Source: Dissophora ornata
Taxonomy: Eukaryota; Mortierellomycota; Mortierellomycetes; Mortierellales; Mortierellaceae
Length of the DNA stretch: 45,366 nucleotides
Direction: 5' to 3'
Assembly: GCA_025201705.1 (NCBI GenBank)
Contig: MU616756.1
Span: forward strand, 1-45,366
Made by a program: the position numbers and the translations under genes. Under the pieces are notes generated by a model. The model was not told the origin of the DNA and ran no database searches. It saw nothing but the letters and a program-made list of their open reading frames with translations. The first letter of the stretch is position 1; each line of letters begins with the position of its first letter. Below, in pieces: positions 43,555 to 45,366 of the stretch.

Positions 43555-45286
43555 TTATCTCCGCTTCACAGGATAGCAGATCCCAGTCTCCCAATCGCAC
43601 TCGTATCTCTCCTCTTTGTCTTCCTCGCCGTGGGGATTACCTTGATCTTTACTCTCCTTGTCAACTGTCTCTGCGGGACCAGGATCAGCTGTCTCGTTCA
43701 GTGAATGCTCGTAGTCCTGTAGTTTAGGGGCTGTCGTTATTATTGATAGCACATTTGACACAGATCCTGATGAGGATGTTGCCATCGTCGTTACTGCCTG
43801 CGATTTACTGTTACTCTGATCCTTGTCCTTGTCCTCAAATCCCAGACTTTCGACCTTGGACAGCAAGTCGTTCGAGATCACGCCGATAGCTTGAGTAGGC
43901 AGAACACTAATGTCGTCCACACCTTTGAATTTCTCTTGATCGCCCTTGAGCTCTGGGGATGAAGCCAACGACGACGGCGCCGAAGAATTGATGTGTTCGT
44001 CCTCGCTACCGCTGCTGCCGCTGATCCTCTCGACGAACCCCCGGGACGAGGATCTGGACGACGGGTTCTTGAGCAGACGTTTGGATTTTGAGATGGCTTT
44101 GAACTGTCATATGTAATGTTGATTCGGCACCAAGTAAGCAACATTTTTTCTTCGAGTAAGGAAAGGGCAAACGAGAAAAAAAAAGCCAAATGCGACTTTT
44201 AACTTACCGCGGTGGAAAGGTTATTGACGCGTTGGGTGGCGCCTCGGAGATCGTCCTCTGTGACCTCTGTGACAGCATTCTCCACGTTCTCTTCCTTACG
44301 CAGGAGCGGTTCTTTGCCATTGTCTGTTAGCCAAGGATCATTCTACAATCAAAAAATAACATCAAGCCTTTTTTTTTAGTTTCATGCCACTCATTGCGAT
44401 ATTATTTTCAGCCGTTTTTGTAAAAAAAAAAACCCCCTACCCTTATTTGATCGGTGGTGGCGCTGATCTTCTCGACAGGTCCCCGGGACGAGGATCTGGA
44501 CGACGGGTTCTTGAGTGGGCGTTTGAATTTTGAGATGGCTTTTAACTGTCATATGTAATGTTTATTCGGCGCCAAGCAAGGAAAAAATTAGCTTCAAGTA
44601 AGGAAGGTACAAACGAGAAAAAAAAGCCTAATGCGACTTTTAACTTACCACGGTGGCAAGGCTATTGATGCGTTGGATAGCGCCTCGGAGATCGTCGTCT
44701 GTGAGTTCTGTGACAGCATTCTCCACGTTCTCTTCCTTACACAGGAGCGGTTCTTTGCCATCGTCTGTTAGCCAAGGATCATTCTACGATTAAAAAAATA
44801 ACATCAGGCCTTTTTCTTTAGTTTCATGCTACTCATTGCGATATTATTTTCAGCCGTTTTTGTCCCTTACCCTTATTTCATCGATGGTGATCCGCTTGGC
44901 TGGATCCTTCTCCAACAACCCGCGCATCAAATTCGTGAATCTCACATCCTCTTCCCCTTCCAAATCCTCGGGCTCATTCTCTCGAATAGCAATTTGAAGA
45001 TCCAGGGGATTCTTGCACCGGAACGGCAACCAGCCATACCGGATACAGTACAGCGTCACGCCCATTGACCACACGTCCGTCGGCTTTCCAGAGACTTCGC
45101 CATGATCGTACCGACAGAGCTCAGGGGCCATGAAGGCAGGAGAACCTGCCGATTTTTTAGTCAAGTCGTCGCCCTTTTTCGTAAACATCTCCGATACCCC
45201 AAAGTCGACGATTTTGAGCGTCCCATCAGCGGAAAGGAGGAGGTTGTCGGGTTTGATGTCGCGATGGACAATGCCGTGCTCGTGAA
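43555..45286 (-). CDS. CaMKK-like Ser/Thr protein kinase with duplicated post-kinase exons (5' part beyond the window)
   Basis: Five exons are visible: 45286-44871, 44783-44649, 44545-44441, 44342-44208 and 44103-43555; the start lies off the right edge. The kinase part has GIVHRDIKPDNLL, KIVDFGVSEMF and SAGSPAFMAPELC, all intact and of CaMKK/SAK1 type, so it is probably an upstream activator of AMPK/SNF1-like kinases. Behind it come NDPWLTDDGKEPLLCKEENV and a basic segment (LKAISKFKRPLKNPSSRSSS), then the same two exons again with substitutions (DNGKEPLLRKEENV; FKAISKSKRLLKNPSSRSSS). Lengths are 45 and 35 codons in the first copy; the second copy's last exon continues to the C-terminus (183 codons with stop). 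All junctions are phase 0 or in-frame. The tail is Ser/Asp-rich and ends CYPVKRR. Confidence 0.88.
44020..44888 (-). repeat. tandem duplication of two exons plus introns, period about 430-440 bp
   Basis: Unit 1 is about 44888-44459 and unit 2 about 44458-44020. Both exons, their flanking introns and the splice signals (ATATGACAG acceptor, GTAAGTT donor) are shared at high identity. The left copy boundary falls within the ACCAxCGATxAAATAAGG sequence at the end of the kinase exon. Confidence 0.93.
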
Positions 45287-45366
45287 CTATGTTTTTTTTT
45301 TGTGAAATTTGTTTTTCGTGTGAAGTGACACGTTTAGTCAGCGGGGACTTTGGCGGCACTCTTTTT

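Overview
This window is eukaryotic, intron-rich nuclear DNA from a filamentous fungus. Short GT-AG introns, CT-rich leaders ahead of start codons, fungal housekeeping genes, and accessory families that are expanded in early-diverging fungi (kelch/transmembrane proteins, NACHT-LRR proteins, Sel1 repeats, DUF5648) point to Mucoromycota, most likely Mortierellomycota. That placement is an inference from gene content; no marker search was possible. The exon models below were built by hand and checked for splice sites and reading phase; none has transcript support.

Layout. 1-4.1 kb (- strand): a membrane-spanning kelch protein with a degenerate kinase domain. 5.1-11.4 kb (+): ribosomal protein eL28, the ubiquitin-eL40 fusion and malate dehydrogenase. 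12.5-13.2 kb: a possible tiny secreted peptide and a DUF1917/BLES03-family gene. 14.7-19.4 kb (+): a large NACHT protein ending in ten near-identical leucine-rich repeats, followed by a decayed Sel1-repeat remnant. 20.5-28 kb: an accessory region. It holds a fast-evolving minus-strand gene with a PD-(D/E)XK-like core interrupted by a 10-N gap, two broken TnpB/Fanzor-like fragments inside a direct segmental duplication, a zinc-finger-like gene, an array of roughly 42-bp hairpin repeats, and an intact DUF5648 gene with a truncated second copy. 28.2-45.4 kb: conserved genes again. These are the tRNA t6A dehydratase (TCD), mitochondrial uL5m, splicing factor YJU2, the HIT-finger protein ZNHIT3/HIT1, SDHAF2/SDH5, a cyclic-nucleotide phosphodiesterase, phosphoglycerate dehydrogenase SER3, and a CaMKK-like kinase that runs off the right edge.

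How genes relate. Most are independent housekeeping units in divergent or convergent pairs: uL5m and YJU2 converge, YJU2 and ZNHIT3 share a roughly 215-bp divergent promoter, ZNHIT3 and SDHAF2 converge, and SER3 and the CaMKK-like gene converge. Three genes suggest signalling or recognition: the kelch-pseudokinase, the NACHT-LRR protein and the CaMKK-like kinase.

The most unusual structure is a tandem duplication of about 430-440 bp inside the CaMKK-like gene. It repeats two exons that follow the kinase core, all exons staying in phase, so the gene could encode two post-kinase regulatory segments or use them alternatively.
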